A stretch of DNA of 64,000 bases from Thermaurantiacus tibetensis (lineage in GTDB: Bacteria; Pseudomonadota; Alphaproteobacteria; Sphingomonadales; Sphingomonadaceae): NCBI RefSeq assembly GCF_015354055.1, contig NZ_JACHTM010000003.1, positions 337,874 through 401,873 of the forward strand, read 5' to 3'. How positions within the stretch are numbered: the stretch's first letter is position 1; each line of letters opens with the position of its first letter. The notes beneath the pieces are model-generated. The model ran no database searches. It saw only the letters and a program-made list of their open reading frames with translations, and was not told the origin of the DNA. Of the stretch, positions 43,722-54,706 are shown in pieces. Made by a program: the position numbers and the translations under genes.

Positions 43722-44650
43722 GCCTTGCCGTCGCCGTGCCCGTGGCTGCCGCCGAGCGGCCCTTCACCCTGCTCGACGATGGCTCCGCCTATCTCGTGAT
43801 GGACAACCAGTCGGCAGCCGTGCGCACCGAGGACGGGTTCATCTTCACGGCCGGCATCACCGGCATGGACCCGAAGACGCGGCGCTTCGTTGCCGACGAT
43901 GCGGCAGCGCAGATGGCCGCGGCGATGGACAATCTCGAGACCATCCTGAAGGCCGCTGGCGCAACGCTCGCCGACATCGTCCAGGTGACCTTCTGGACGG
44001 CATCGCTCGACGACTATCGGGCGGCCAACCCGGTCTATGTGCAGCGCATGGGCGGGCATCGGCCGGCGCGGTCGGTCATGGGCTTCGTGCCATGGGATCC
44101 GCGGTTCCGGGTGCAGATCCAGGCCGTCGCCAAGGTCCGCCCCGCGCGGTCCGCGCCGCCATCGCCGGTGCCTGCTGCCCCGGCCGATCGCGTGCCGGCC
44201 ATCTTCCCCTCGCCACCGGGCGCGGGCTGGCAGGCGCCGGCGCGGGCGGAGGCGATCGCCGACTGTCGCGAACCGGTGCTGATGCTCGTCCTCGGCGCGC
44301 TCTCCGAGCGCGGGTTCACGAAGCCCGAAGGCGCGCCCATGTCCTATGGGGAAGCGCTCCGGGCGTCGGACCTCTACGGCCGGCTCCAGGGCCACTATCT
44401 CCTCTCGGGCCGGCCCCTCGAGGTCTTCGAAGGCGACTGGACCCAGCGCGACATGGCGCTCGTCGCCGAGTTTCCCTGCCTCGAGGCGGCCCGCGCCTTC
44501 TACTGGTCGAGCGCCTACCAGGAGATCATTCCGCTGCGCGCGGGCGCGGGCGACTTCTTCCTCGGCGTGTGGCGCAAGCGCACCCCGGCCGAGATGGGCC
44601 GCCCGCCGGCTCCCGCCCCGGAGAGGCCTAGAAGCGCGCCCGGGCAGTGA
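43700..44650 (+). CDS. Exported RidA-DUF1330 fusion protein
   Basis: This 316-residue protein begins with a signal peptide (MLRLLCLSLAVAVPVAAAE). Residues about 25-150 are a RidA/YjgF domain (IFTAGITGMDPKTRRFV, NLETILKAAGATLADIVQVTFWT, HRPARSVMGF). A Pro-rich linker follows, then at about 190-300 a DUF1330 domain (LLSGRPLEVFEGDWTQRDMALVAEFP, YWSSAYQEIIPLR). RidA enzymes deaminate reactive imines or enamines; DUF1330 is a small dimeric ferredoxin-like fold. Fusion and export are both unusual. Its 3' end overlaps the convergent TonB receptor gene by 23 bases. Confidence 0.85.
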   Translation: MLRLLCLSLAVAVPVAAAERPFTLLDDGSAYLVMDNQSAAVRTEDGFIFTAGITGMDPKTRRFVADDAAAQMAAAMDNLETILKAAGATLADIVQVTFWTASLDDYRAANPVYVQRMGGHRPARSVMGFVPWDPRFRVQIQAVAKVRPARSAPPSPVPAAPADRVPAIFPSPPGAGWQAPARAEAIADCREPVLMLVLGALSERGFTKPEGAPMSYGEALRASDLYGRLQGHYLLSGRPLEVFEGDWTQRDMALVAEFPCLEAARAFYWSSAYQEIIPLRAGAGDFFLGVWRKRTPAEMGRPPAPAPERPRSAPGQ

Positions 44651-46931
44651 CGCCCGCCTGCGGCCCGCGCGGCAGCGTCCCTTCCGCGATGAAGTTGGCC
44701 GAGCGGCTGGCGGGAAGCCGCGCCCCCGGCGTCGCATCGAGGTTGAGGAAGCGGCCCGAGGCAAGGATGGTGCGGTCGTTCAGGACATTGCGCCCCCAGG
44801 CCTCGATCTCGAAGCGATCGAACGTGACCGCAGCCGCCAGGTTCACCAGCGTCTGGGCGCCGAAGCGGTCGGTGTTGAGCTCGGTGCCGTAGCGATCCCC
44901 GGTGTAGTTGAGGTCGCCGCGCAGGCGCCAGCCGAAGCCCGAGGCCAGCTGGTCGGCAAGCACGACCGAGACCGTGCCGGAATGGGCGGGAATGTAGCGT
45001 GGCCGGTTGCCGACGAGGAAGTCGCGGCTGTCCTGGCCGAGGAGGTCGAAGGCCTCGCGCGTCACGAAGCCCGGGCGATAGGCGGCGTCAAGGTAGGCGT
45101 AGTTCCCCTCGAGCGTGAGCACGGGGACGGGTCGGGCGATGAGGGTGAGCTCGAGGCCGCGGATGCGCGCATCGCCCTGGTTCTGGCGGAAGACCCGGAG
45201 CGTCGTCGGGTCACCCGGCACGGCTTCGCGGGCGCTTTCGCCGAAGATGTCCTTCCAGTCGATGTGGAAGACGGTGAGGTTCGCAACCAGCCGGCGGTCG
45301 AGCCAGGTCGAGCGGACGCCCGCCTCCCAGTTGATGGTGCGCTCTTCCCGCACCGGCTCGCCGGTGTCGGAAGCGAGGCTGGTGGCGCCGGGCCGGGCCC
45401 CTTCCGAATAGGAGCCATAGAGGTTGACGTCGGGTGCCACCCGCCATTCGAGGGTGACCCGCGGCAGGAACCGGGAGAAGCGGACCTTCTCGCGCAGCAC
45501 CCGCTGCCCGGTCGCGCCCACCTGCTGGGTATCCCGGCGCAGGATCTGGTCTTCCTGCATCCGGCCCTCGGCGGTCAGCGTCACGGGGCCCAGCGTGTAG
45601 GCGAGGCTGCCGAAGCCGGCGATGTTGGTGGCGACGTCCCGGTCGGGGTAGGCGAGGCTCTGCGCGCCCTTGAGCCGCTCGAGGTCGAAGCTTTCCCGAT
45701 AGTAGTTGACTCCGACCGACCAGCGCAGCCCGTCGCTGTTGGTGGAGAGGAACCGCAGTTCCTGGCTGAAGCTCTCGAAGGTCCCGAGGTCGATCGCCTG
45801 GCTTCCGGTCGGCAGCGCCGGCGTGTCGAAGACCGAGCTCACGACCCGGCTCTGGTTCGACCGCTGCTCATACTGCTGCCAGTTCCAGGCCGTGTTGGCG
45901 ACGAAACGGATGGGCCCCCGTTCGAACGTGAGGCTGCCGGTTGCGATGTGCGTGTCCTGGTCGAAGCCCGGGCCCTTGGGGCCCAGGTCATCGTCGCGGA
46001 TGTTGATCACGAGGTCGCGCGCGTCGAGCTTCCCGCAGACCCAGCCGATCTCGTCGAACACGCCCGGAATGCGCGGCGCCGGAATGGGCGGGCGGGCAGC
46101 GCGCTGCAGGCAGTTCTGGTTCTTGTAGCGCGAGGGGAACTGGCCGTAGGCGCCGGGCCCGTTCCTGTCGCCGACATAGAAGTAGTTGAAGCGGACCTCG
46201 AGATCGTCCGATGGGGCGAAATCGAGGCCGAGGTTTCCGGAGAAATTCTCCTCCGCGCCGTAGATCCGGCCCGAGAAGCGGTTGCGGTGCTGGCCGCCAT
46301 ACTGGTACCAGCTGCCCCCGGCACGAAAGCCGAGCCCGTCGATCCCGGTCGGCCCCGAAACGGTGGCGAGCGCCCGGTAGGTGTCGCGCGTGGCCGCGAA
46401 CACCTCGACCAGCCCCGAGAGCTCGCTGCCGGGCCGGCGGGGCACGAAGTTGATGGCGCCCGCATAGGTCGCCCGCCCGTAGAGGGCCGACTGCGGGCCG
46501 CGGATGATCTCGAGCCGTTCGACATCGCCAAGCGGCAGGGTCTGGAGATTGGCGATGACCGGAACGCCGTCGATGAAGAAGCCGAGAACGGCGCGGTTCC
46601 GGTAGGGGTCGAACAGCGGCGAGGAGATGCCGCGCACGGCCGGACGGAAGTCGGCGCCGTTGGTGCGCGAGTCAAGGATGAGGTTGGGGGTGGCGGCAAT
46701 CAGATCCGAAAGGTTGACCGCGCCGCGCTGGGCAATCTCGTCTGCCGTGAACGCCCTGACCGAGACGGGCGCATCCTGGAGCCGTTCCTCCTTCCGGCGC
46801 GCCGTGACGAGGATATCGACGATGCCGCTCCGTTCGTTGACTTCCTCTGTCGGCGTGGCGGATGCCGGAAACGCGACGGGAAGGCCCGCCACGCTTGAAA
46901 GCAGCAGGATGATGCCAGTCGTGCGCAACAT
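44628..46931 (-). CDS. TonB-dependent outer-membrane receptor
   Basis: This 767-residue receptor has a signal peptide (MLRTTGIILLLSSVAGLPVAFPASA). The TonB-box region DILVTARRKEERLQDAPVSV precedes a plug with LSDLIAATPNLIL, VLGFFIDGVPV and LEIIRGPQSALYGRATYAGAINF. A long barrel follows, ending in AGVTARARF. The style is that of sphingomonad receptors for organic substrates rather than siderophores. Context suggests import of the compound handled by the adjacent periplasmic cluster (inference). Confidence 0.93.
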   Translation of the reverse strand: MLRTTGIILLLSSVAGLPVAFPASATPTEEVNERSGIVDILVTARRKEERLQDAPVSVRAFTADEIAQRGAVNLSDLIAATPNLILDSRTNGADFRPAVRGISSPLFDPYRNRAVLGFFIDGVPVIANLQTLPLGDVERLEIIRGPQSALYGRATYAGAINFVPRRPGSELSGLVEVFAATRDTYRALATVSGPTGIDGLGFRAGGSWYQYGGQHRNRFSGRIYGAEENFSGNLGLDFAPSDDLEVRFNYFYVGDRNGPGAYGQFPSRYKNQNCLQRAARPPIPAPRIPGVFDEIGWVCGKLDARDLVINIRDDDLGPKGPGFDQDTHIATGSLTFERGPIRFVANTAWNWQQYEQRSNQSRVVSSVFDTPALPTGSQAIDLGTFESFSQELRFLSTNSDGLRWSVGVNYYRESFDLERLKGAQSLAYPDRDVATNIAGFGSLAYTLGPVTLTAEGRMQEDQILRRDTQQVGATGQRVLREKVRFSRFLPRVTLEWRVAPDVNLYGSYSEGARPGATSLASDTGEPVREERTINWEAGVRSTWLDRRLVANLTVFHIDWKDIFGESAREAVPGDPTTLRVFRQNQGDARIRGLELTLIARPVPVLTLEGNYAYLDAAYRPGFVTREAFDLLGQDSRDFLVGNRPRYIPAHSGTVSVVLADQLASGFGWRLRGDLNYTGDRYGTELNTDRFGAQTLVNLAAAVTFDRFEIEAWGRNVLNDRTILASGRFLNLDATPGARLPASRSANFIAEGTLPRGPQAGVTARARF

Positions 46932-47640
46932 TGCAGTCCCCTTGGACCTCTTACGCTAACGCAGCATAGTTTCATGCCCTCCTGTCAAAAAATGGAGCGG
47001 TGCCGCCGTGGGGCGTGGGCGGGGGGCAGGCCAAGCGAGGGCCCGACGGTCGCTCGCGGCCGCAACGGCTCGGACGCCATCGCGAGGGGGGCCGCATCGG
47101 GTGGCATGAGGAGGCGACCCGGTCATTCGGGTGGCCTTGCCGAGCCATTGGCCGTCACGCCCTCCGCGGCTGTCGGCATGTCATCGGGGGTGCCGGTTCG
47201 GAGGGCCCGGACCTCGTGCGACCTGCCACGGAAAGCTTCTTTCAAGGATGAGAGTCCGGCCCCTGGAGCGCATGCACGGATGAGACGGAGCCGGGGACGC
47301 ACCGATCGTCGCGCTCGCGAAGACGGCGGAGGCGGGGGCAGAGATGGCTGATCCCGCGAGGCAGCATGAGGTGGCGAAAGCGCCGCGCTGCAACTTGAAG
47401 GTCAGAGGATGACGGCCTCGAGGCCGCTGAGACCGGGCGGCTGAGGCGACTGCAGGACGGATGCCCGGCCCGACACTCTCCTGGCCGAGCAGATCCTGCC
47501 CCGGATCGACGGTTCCTGAACCAGCCCGCCGGGCACTGCCGGCTCAGCTCAGTCAAACCCGCTGGAGGGCGGCTGGTTGCCTACCACTTGCAGGCCGGCC
47601 ATGATCCGCTGGCCGCGGCCTTCGAGCCCCCGGTCCCTTC
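46932..47640. other. 709-base gap without a supported gene
   Basis: No reading frame here has a recognisable product. The first 50 bases, low in G+C for this window, probably hold the promoter of the TonB receptor at 44628. The rest looks like eroded coding sequence and contains copy 1 of a diverged repeat (47101-47210). Confidence 0.6.
47101..47210. repeat. Diverged repeat, copy 1
   Basis: This stretch of 110 bases aligns without large gaps to 51675-51784, at roughly 70-75% by eye. Shared pieces are GTGGCAT-AGGAGGCG, CGCCGAGCCATTGGCCG-type text (TTGCCGAGCCATTGGCCGTC here), and GGTTCGGAGGGC. One translated frame on each copy gives related peptides (AIGRHALRG here, AIGRHARRG there), so it may be a fragment of a duplicated gene. 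Confidence 0.6.
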
Positions 47641-50208
47641 CTATGAGGGAGGCGGAGCAGGGGTGACAAGCTGCGGGTCGCGCTTGCGGAGGGCAGGCCC
47701 GCGACGGCCGCGATATCGGCCGATCAAAGCTTCCTGCAGGAACCACACACTCACACCGAATGCCAACGCCAGTACCAGCGTGATCCATGGCGCCACCACG
47801 CCAAGGCGCAATTCCATGAGGTTGATGACGATGAGATGGGTAAGATAGATGGTAAAGCTTGCCTGAGCCACGGTGACGACCGGCCATGCCAGCGGGCGCG
47901 GCAGCGGCAGCTTCGGGACGAACAGGATCACCGCCAGTGCACTCACCGCCCACGGCACATAGGTCGAGTGGCCCCCCCAATCGAGCGCGGCCAGGGCACC
48001 GCCCAGCGCCACCAGGCCGACCCGCTGCCAGCGCGCGAGGGGCAGCGTGGCCGCCTAGCCGATGGCAAGCCAGACGAGATTGGCATCAAGCGTGCGGTGC
48101 TTGAGCGCTGTCTGGTCCAACAGCAGCGCGCCAGCGGCCTTGATCGCAAGCGAAGCAAGCAGCATTTCTCCGGCAAAGCGCAGCGGTCGGGCGGCGGCAT
48201 GCGCACGGACCGCGGGAATGGCGAACAGCACCACCACTGCCAGCATCATCTGCCCGGCGGCCTCAAGGAACCAGTAGGGCTCCAGCATGGAGCCGAACCG
48301 GCCGAACCAGTTGGAGACCAGCAGCAGCGAGGGCCAGTCCATCTTCCCCTTGTACAGCCCATAGACGAACAGCAGGCCAAGATAGAGAAGGATCACCCGG
48401 CCGAAGAAATCTCCGGCCACCTCAAGTCCTTTTCCGGCCAGCAGTCTCGGCTGCTGGAAGCGGCCCAGATTGAAGCCGAACAGGATCATGAGCGCCAGCG
48501 CGCCGCCGCCGAAGCTGCCCGCGGGTGCCATGTCCTTGGGAATTCCAAGTCCGGTGTGCACCAGAACCACCGAGCAAATGGCCGCCGCACGCACCACGAC
48601 GTCGCTGTCCAGCCAGCGCAGGCGCCGCCGGGCGGTCCGGTTCTCGCGAGCGGCCAACTCGGCCATCGACAACTCGGGCCAATCCGCGGGCAAATCGCCG
48701 ATCACGTCCTCCAGCATCAGCGCGAAGGTGACGTAGTTGAGCGAATCTCCGCCGAGGCTCGCAAAACTGTCGGTCGGCCGCAGCGCCCTCCCCGGGAACG
48801 CCTGCGCAAACACCGCGGCCACGCTTCCGGGGCGCACACCCGCGCTCGCTGCGCGGCGCTGCCGGGCAAGCTGGCGAGCGGCGCCATAATCGGGCTTGCC
48901 CGATGGCAGGCGCGGCATCGCGTCCACCGCCTCCACATGCACGGCCCCCTCCGGCAAGCCATAGCGCGCGGCCAGACGGGCGGCGAGATCGGCCGGAGGT
49001 TCGCCCGCGACCAGCACCACCAGCGCGTCATCATCGCCAGTGACCAGGGCATCGAGCCCATCGGCCTCGAGCTGTCGCTCCACCTCGTCGTGGCTGATGC
49101 GCAGGCCGAACAGCTTGGAAAACCGGTTCATCCGGCCGACAATCCGGAACAGTCCGGCGGATGTGCGTTCGGCCATATCGCCAGTGCGCAGCGCCTGCAG
49201 TTCAGAGCCGCGCGCGAGATCGTCCGGGCCCGTGGCATAGCCCATCATCACATTGGGCCCGCGGTAGACCAGCTCGCCCGGACCGTCGCCCAGATCGCGG
49301 CCCGCCTCGTCCTCCACCGTCAGCGTCCCGCCGGGGATCGGGACACCGATGCAATCGCTGTGGGTGGCGGCAAGTTCGGGTGGAAGCCAGGCGATGCGAG
49401 CGGTGGCCTCGGTCTGGCCATACATCGCGTAGAAGCGCACGCCGCGCTCCGCCGCCCATTGCGCGTAGGTTTCCACAAGCGCTGGCGGAAGCCGCCCGCC
49501 GGCCTGGGTAAGCGTTCGCAGGCTGGGCAGAAGACGGTTGCGGAAACCCGTGCGCTCCAGCAGCTCGTAGCTGTAGGGCACACCGGCCAGGTGCGTCGCC
49601 TTTTCGCGCTGGAACAGCTCCCAGAAGCCGGCGTCGGCCACCGAGGCCTCGGTGAGGATGACGGCTGCGCCCACGGCGAGGTGAGAGTTCAGCACCGAAA
49701 GGCCGTATGAATAATGCAGCGGCAGGCTGGTAATGGCCCGATCCATGGGGGCGGTGTCGAGATAGCTGGCGATGCTCGCGGCATTGCTGGAAATGTTGGT
49801 GGCCGAAAGCCGGACCAGCTTTGGGCTACCCGTGCTGCCCGAGGTTGACAGGAGGACGGCAAGATCCGGGTGGAGCTCAGGGACTCTGGCGGGTTCAGGA
49901 TCCCTCACGGTCCACGCACCATAGCGGGCGATGATGGCCCGCGACGCCTCGCTGTCGGTATCCGCGAGCAGAAGGATCGGATAACCGCGCCTGAGCGCCC
50001 CGAGATAGAGGGCGATGTCTTCCGGCACCGGGCGGATTCCCAGCGCCACGAGGCAGCGCGTGGCCGGCAGGGGCGCTGCATCCGCCATGGCGGCCATTTC
50101 GGTGTAGCTGAAGCGCCGGCCATCGGCGGTGATGAGGGCGATTTGCGCCCCATGGCGTTCGAGCCCGATGGCAAGCCCGATGCCAGCCGATGACGCACCG
50201 GCATTCAT
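47641..50208 (-). pseudogene. Adenylation - carrier protein - membrane acyltransferase gene split by an amber codon
   Basis: One frame of 856 codons is interrupted only by TAG at 48055-48057. Residues 1 to about 430 are an AMP-forming adenylation domain: LLSTSGSTGSPKLVRLS is the P-loop, followed by MYGQTEATARIAWLPP and the late LPSGKPDYGAA with the catalytic Lys. About 445-510 is a carrier domain with the phosphopantetheine serine in LGGDSLNYV. From about 535 a multi-helix acyltransferase-3-type membrane domain begins. The stop falls in a membrane helix (VWLAIG-stop-AATLPLARW), where a Trp codon (TGG to TAG) is likely. The downstream part runs on in frame to 47641. The 717-residue truncated product might still adenylate and load a carrier. 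The original product probably activated an acid and transferred it to a lipid or sugar acceptor (inference). Confidence 0.82.
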
Positions 50209-51865
50209 CGGGCGCGTCCCGCATGAGGACGCAGCACCCTGCCCCCAACACCCCGTGGCACCGGCCGGGAACGAGGGCCGGACCTCGACCGTCGGACCCT
50301 CGGCGACGGGGCGAGGAACTTGTCCCTCGGCCTCGCATGGCGACCAGGCGGTGCCTTGATTGGCGAGGTCACCCTCCGGCACGGCCTGTTCATCCGGCCG
50401 ACCGACGATGGTCTCGAGGCCGCCTGGCAGGCCACGCGCATGCAGGTCACCGGGAGGGTGCTGCGCTTGCCGCTTGCGGTCATGTCCAACAACGGAACCT
50501 CGATTCGCCGCCAGATATCAGGAACCGTGCGGCCCCGCGCCAGCCCAAGCTCCGCCACTCTCGCCGCGCATGACGTTCCTGACTTCCTCGGGCCTGCGCG
50601 TCCTGGCAACCATGCGGACGCTCTCTCACGACCCGAATACCGCAACCGGTGAGCCAATCGGAAGGGCGCAGGTGATGTCGCGGCGCCCTTCGAGAGAGGA
50701 CTTCGCGGCCGCGGAGGGTGTGGTTCAAGGTCGGGATGCGTACCGCCGATGCACGCGGCAGGACAACCAGACCTGGGCGCGACGCCAGGCACTGCCCGAC
50801 CCACCGACCGAAGCGGCGCCGGATCGGATCGGGACATCCCGCCCCCAGCAAGCGGCCGCCATGGAAAGGAGCGCTTTGCGCGCCCCCGGATCGCGACAGA
50901 TCGGCAAGACACCGGCATCGATCAGGCGCGGGCCTGGGCGCCCGGACGGGCCGGATGGTTGCCACATCCGCACCCATCCCACCTGATGCATGCGCATCGC
51001 CGCGCGGACGGGGGCACGATCCTGCCGATGTCGCGGGGTCAGGCCGGAACGGGGATCGCCGGAAGCACGACGACCGGCGCCGGAGCCCGGCCTCAGGCCG
51101 CGCACCAGCCCTGCAATCCACTCCTCGCGCTGCTCTGCGAGACGCTCGAGAAGCAGGTCGCGATGCGCTTCGATCGCGCGCTCCCGGGCGGGGAAGTCGC
51201 GCGGGGGCTCCCCGGACTCCGGGTCACGCGCACGGTTACGCGTTGCCTCCGCCACCCCGGCCGGCGGGCCGAGGCGGCGCTCGGGGGTGGCATGCGCGCA
51301 GTCCCGGCCGAAGTCGGAGGCCTGCCACGCGGAGCCGGAGCCGTCGGTCGCAACCAGCCGCAGGCCCCAGCCGCCCTTCGGCCTGGGGGTGAACTCGGGG
51401 CGCAGGCCGAGGGCGACGAGGCGCCACCTGCCGGTCGCGTGCCGCAGGTCACGCGATCGACGCGACACCGGACGATGGAACAGTGCGGATGGCCGGTGGC
51501 GCCGTGGGCCGCGCAGACCGCCTGCAGCCCGTCCGCGCCGATATTCTGCAGGATCCAGAGGTTCAGCTCCTTCCACCCGGACGGTGCGAGCGACTCCGAG
51601 GCCTTCAGCGAGCCGATGAGGTGAGCGATGCGCGAGTCTTCGAACCGCACTGCGAGGGGTTGGGGCGTGATCGCGTGGCATCAGGAGGCGCCCCTGTCGT
51701 TGCGCAGGCCTCGCCGAGCCATTGGCCGACACGCCCGCCGCGGCAATCGCCATCGACATGGAGCTGGCCGTTCGGAGGGCGCGGAGCCCAGGCCCCGGGG
51801 CTCGGCCTGAGGATTGCGTGCCTGACGAAAGGGGGGGGCGCGCCCCCGGCCAGGACGTGCTCCCG
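50209..51865. other. 1.66-kb gap with eroded coding sequence
   Basis: No intact gene was found. Around 51090-51650, minus-strand frames carry gene-like text with frameshifts (RFEDSRIAHLIGSLKASESL, ELNLWILQNIGADGLQAV, then LRPEFTPRPKGGWGLRLV in another frame), which I take as the remains of an unrecognised gene. Copy 2 of the diverged repeat is at 51675-51784. The stretch 50209-51050 shows nothing identifiable. Confidence 0.55.
51675..51784. repeat. Diverged repeat, copy 2
   Basis: This is the partner of 47101-47210, in the same orientation, 4.6 kb away, flanking the amber-split gene and the eroded segment. It could be a relic of a segmental duplication or of paired element ends; no transposase lies between the copies. 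Confidence 0.6.
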
Positions 51866-54488
51866 TCAGAAGCTGACCACCGCACCCACGCCCGAGGTCC
51901 GAGGCGCGCCGACGAGCCGGACGGCGCCATTCCGTTCGGGGAAGGAGATCCCGTTCGTGAGGTTCCGGCCATGGGCGTCGACGTCGAAGCCGGCGGGGGT
52001 CGTCAGGTCATGGCGCAGGTTGAGGAGCGTCTGGCCGGGAGAGATGGTGTTCGGCTGCGCGTTGCGGCGCTTCGATTCCTCCCCCCGATAGGCGAGCGTG
52101 AAGCGCGTGCGGCCGCGCCAGCCGCGCCCATGGTCCATCGTCGCATCGACAGCGGCATTGAGCGTCCACCTGGGCGCGCCGGGCAGGCGATCGCCGACGG
52201 TCGAAGTCACGTCGGCCACATGATTGAAGATGAAGGACAGGATCTCGGTATCGGGGAAGGTCGCCCCGACGTTCACGTCGAGCGACTCCGTTTCGCCCCT
52301 GAACAGCCTCGCCGCGACGCTGCCTTCGACCCCGCGGGAGAGGGCACGGCCAACGTTGGCCCGTCCGTTGGTATCGTTGGACAGCCGGGTCGTGGCCTTG
52401 AGATCGCGGAACCGGTCGTCGAAGGCATCGCGCGTCAGCCTCAGCCAGCTGTTCGTGTCGCGCACCCCCGCTTCGAGGGCACGGACATGCCCGGACGTGA
52501 ACGGCAGCGTCTCCTCGATGGTGAACATGGAGGTGCCATCGAACCCGCGGCCGCGATAGCCCGTTCCGGCCGAAGCGAACAGGCGCAACGTCTCGGTCGG
52601 TTTGAGCTGAGAGCTGACCCGGCCGGACACATCGTCGTCCGCGAACCGCCCGCTCCACGCGAACGGGCTGGTGGTCCCGAACCTGCCGGTGAAGGTGCTG
52701 ATGCCCCACGGGTTCAGATCGATGTTCGCACCATCGAAGGAGGCGTGGTCGCGCGTGTCACGCAAGCCTCCCATCAGGCGCAGCCAGCTCGCGACTTCGG
52801 CATCGAGCTGGCCGAATGCCGCGCTGCTCCTCCGGGTCTGGCGATAGGGGAAGATGGAGATCGGGCGGACCGCGAAGCTGGTCCATAGACTGGCGAAGGC
52901 GATCTTGTCATCGATGTGGAACAGGCCCACTACCCGGTCGACCTTCGCGCCGCTGCGGTCCGAAAGCCGTGCCTCGACCGAGGCCTGGCGCAGACTTTCG
53001 GTGAAGTCGAACTGGAACTGCGGATCGGGCGTGCCATCGCCGTTACTGCCCGACGTCTGGTCCGCCCACTGGATGTTGACAGGCACGGTCAGTTCGACAT
53101 TGTCGCCGAAGGCCTGCTGGAGCCTGCCCGTTTCACCGTAGATGTCGATGCTGTGGCGGACATAGCGGGTGGGGAAGAACCTGCACGAATTCGAGTCCTC
53201 GCCGGCATTGAAGATGCTGCTGTCGCGGCTGCGTTCGATCCGGTCATGGGGCTGCGTCTCGCCGCGATTGCGGCTGCCGAAAAGCCGAAGCGACAGCTGG
53301 GTCCTGGTCAGGAACCTCGGCCGCGACCGTGAGCCGGCCGGCAAGGATGCTGGTGTCACCCCAGCCGGATCGGCGAGCGGGATCGGTGATTGCCGGGACC
53401 TGCAGCTGCGGAACGCCGCCGACGGCGAGCTGGAACCCGCTGAGAAGGCCGGCGCCCTCCCCTTGCATGAAGCCACTGCCCCCTTGGGCGAGCACGGCGA
53501 GGCGCACGCCGATCCGGCCCGAGACAGGCCTGCCCGCGGCCGCCCGAACGCTCCAGCAATCGAAGCGTCCGACTTCCGCCTGGACCTCGCCCTCGAAGCG
53601 ATCACTTAGCGTGCGGGAAATCGCGTTGATGACACCGGCCGTGGTGTTGCGTCCGTTGAGCCTGCCCTGCGGCCTTTTTGGCACCTCGATCCGCTCGAGA
53701 TCGAAGAGCGGGGTGGAAAGATGGAGATTGGACGTCCGGTAGATGCCGTCCACATGCAACGCCACCGAAGGGTTGCCGTTCGGCTTGCAGTCATCCGCAC
53801 CGCCGATCCCGCGGATCGTGAGAAGCCCGTAGTTCACACCACCGACAGCATAGTTGATCGACAGGCGGGGAATCTCATTGACGAGATCGGAGAAACTGGC
53901 GACGCCGCGATCGGCAGCTTCGCTGCCTGCGAGCACCAACACCGCCAGCGGCATGTCTTCGATCCGCTGGCAGCGTTTTTCGGCCGTGACGAGGAGTTCC
54001 GGCGTTTCGACCGGGAGCGGCCAGGATCGGACCATCCTCGGCGAGCACAAGCACGAACCTGGCTCGCCGGTCCTGCGCGCCTCGAGCCGAGTTCCTGCGA
54101 CAAGACGCAACGGGGCCTCCCCCACGTCCATCATGCCGCTGATCGCGTTCCCTGTGCGACGTCGGGCCACCGCCCCGGCGAGCGTCTCGCCGTCGAGGTC
54201 GAGACGCCCTTCGCGCCAGGCGGTCGTCCGAAGGATGTCGCGCGTCGAGAGCTGCTCCGCGTCCAGCGTCGCAGGGAAGCAGCCGTTGCGGCCGGGGCGC
54301 ACCCTCTGCCCCGCCAGAAGGCTCCTGCGCTCGGACGGGCTCTCCACCAGCACCTTGCCTTCCGTCACCAGCACCTCAATCTGCCCCGCTGCACGGTCGT
54401 CGAAGACTTGGAACTCGGTGCCAATGTCGGTCATGGCGATGCGCCCCACCGGGACCTTGAAGGGCCGGTCGTCTTTGGCGGCGCGCAA
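51866..54488 (-). pseudogene. Fused FecR / STN-TonB-dependent receptor pseudogene
   Basis: The 5' part (from about 54488) is FecR-like: RPFKVPVGRIAMTDIGTEFQV and a FecR-type C-terminus (TTAWREGRLDLDGETLAGAV). It passes in the same frame into an STN remnant and a receptor plug: LLVTAEKRCQRIEDMPLAV, LVNEIPRLSINYAVGG, DGIYRTSNLHLSTPLFDLERIEV. After about 53330 the frame changes (plug/barrel LTVAAEVPDQ, then LFGSRNRGETQPHD in the next frame), and the barrel runs to 51866 with a typical end (TSGVGAVVSF). An ancestral fecR followed by a receptor gene was probably joined by deletion and then frameshifted. The FecR N-terminus is also missing or scrambled upstream of 54488. No active receptor is expected. 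Confidence 0.8.
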
Positions 54489-54706
54489 GATCGCCCAACC
54501 GTTGTCGAGCCGAATGAGACGAGGGGGGATTCATCTCGGAACGAATTCGCCAGTGTCGTCAGAGTGTTCGTCCCCTGGCCCCGAACCTCCCCCACAAGTT
54601 CCTCCACAGACGGCAGGGGTCTGGCGAGTGGGTGGCGCAGGCTGGTTCGGGGTGGGATTGCCGGAGCGCGCGACCCGCCAGCCGCGACCTCGGCCTGTCC
54701 CGGCGG

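Noticed and set aside
50320..50652. A 110-codon plus-strand frame beginning MSLGLAWRPGGALIGEV
   Set aside because: Attractive start, but no family resemblance, no ribosome-binding site and a low-complexity second half; treated as chance.
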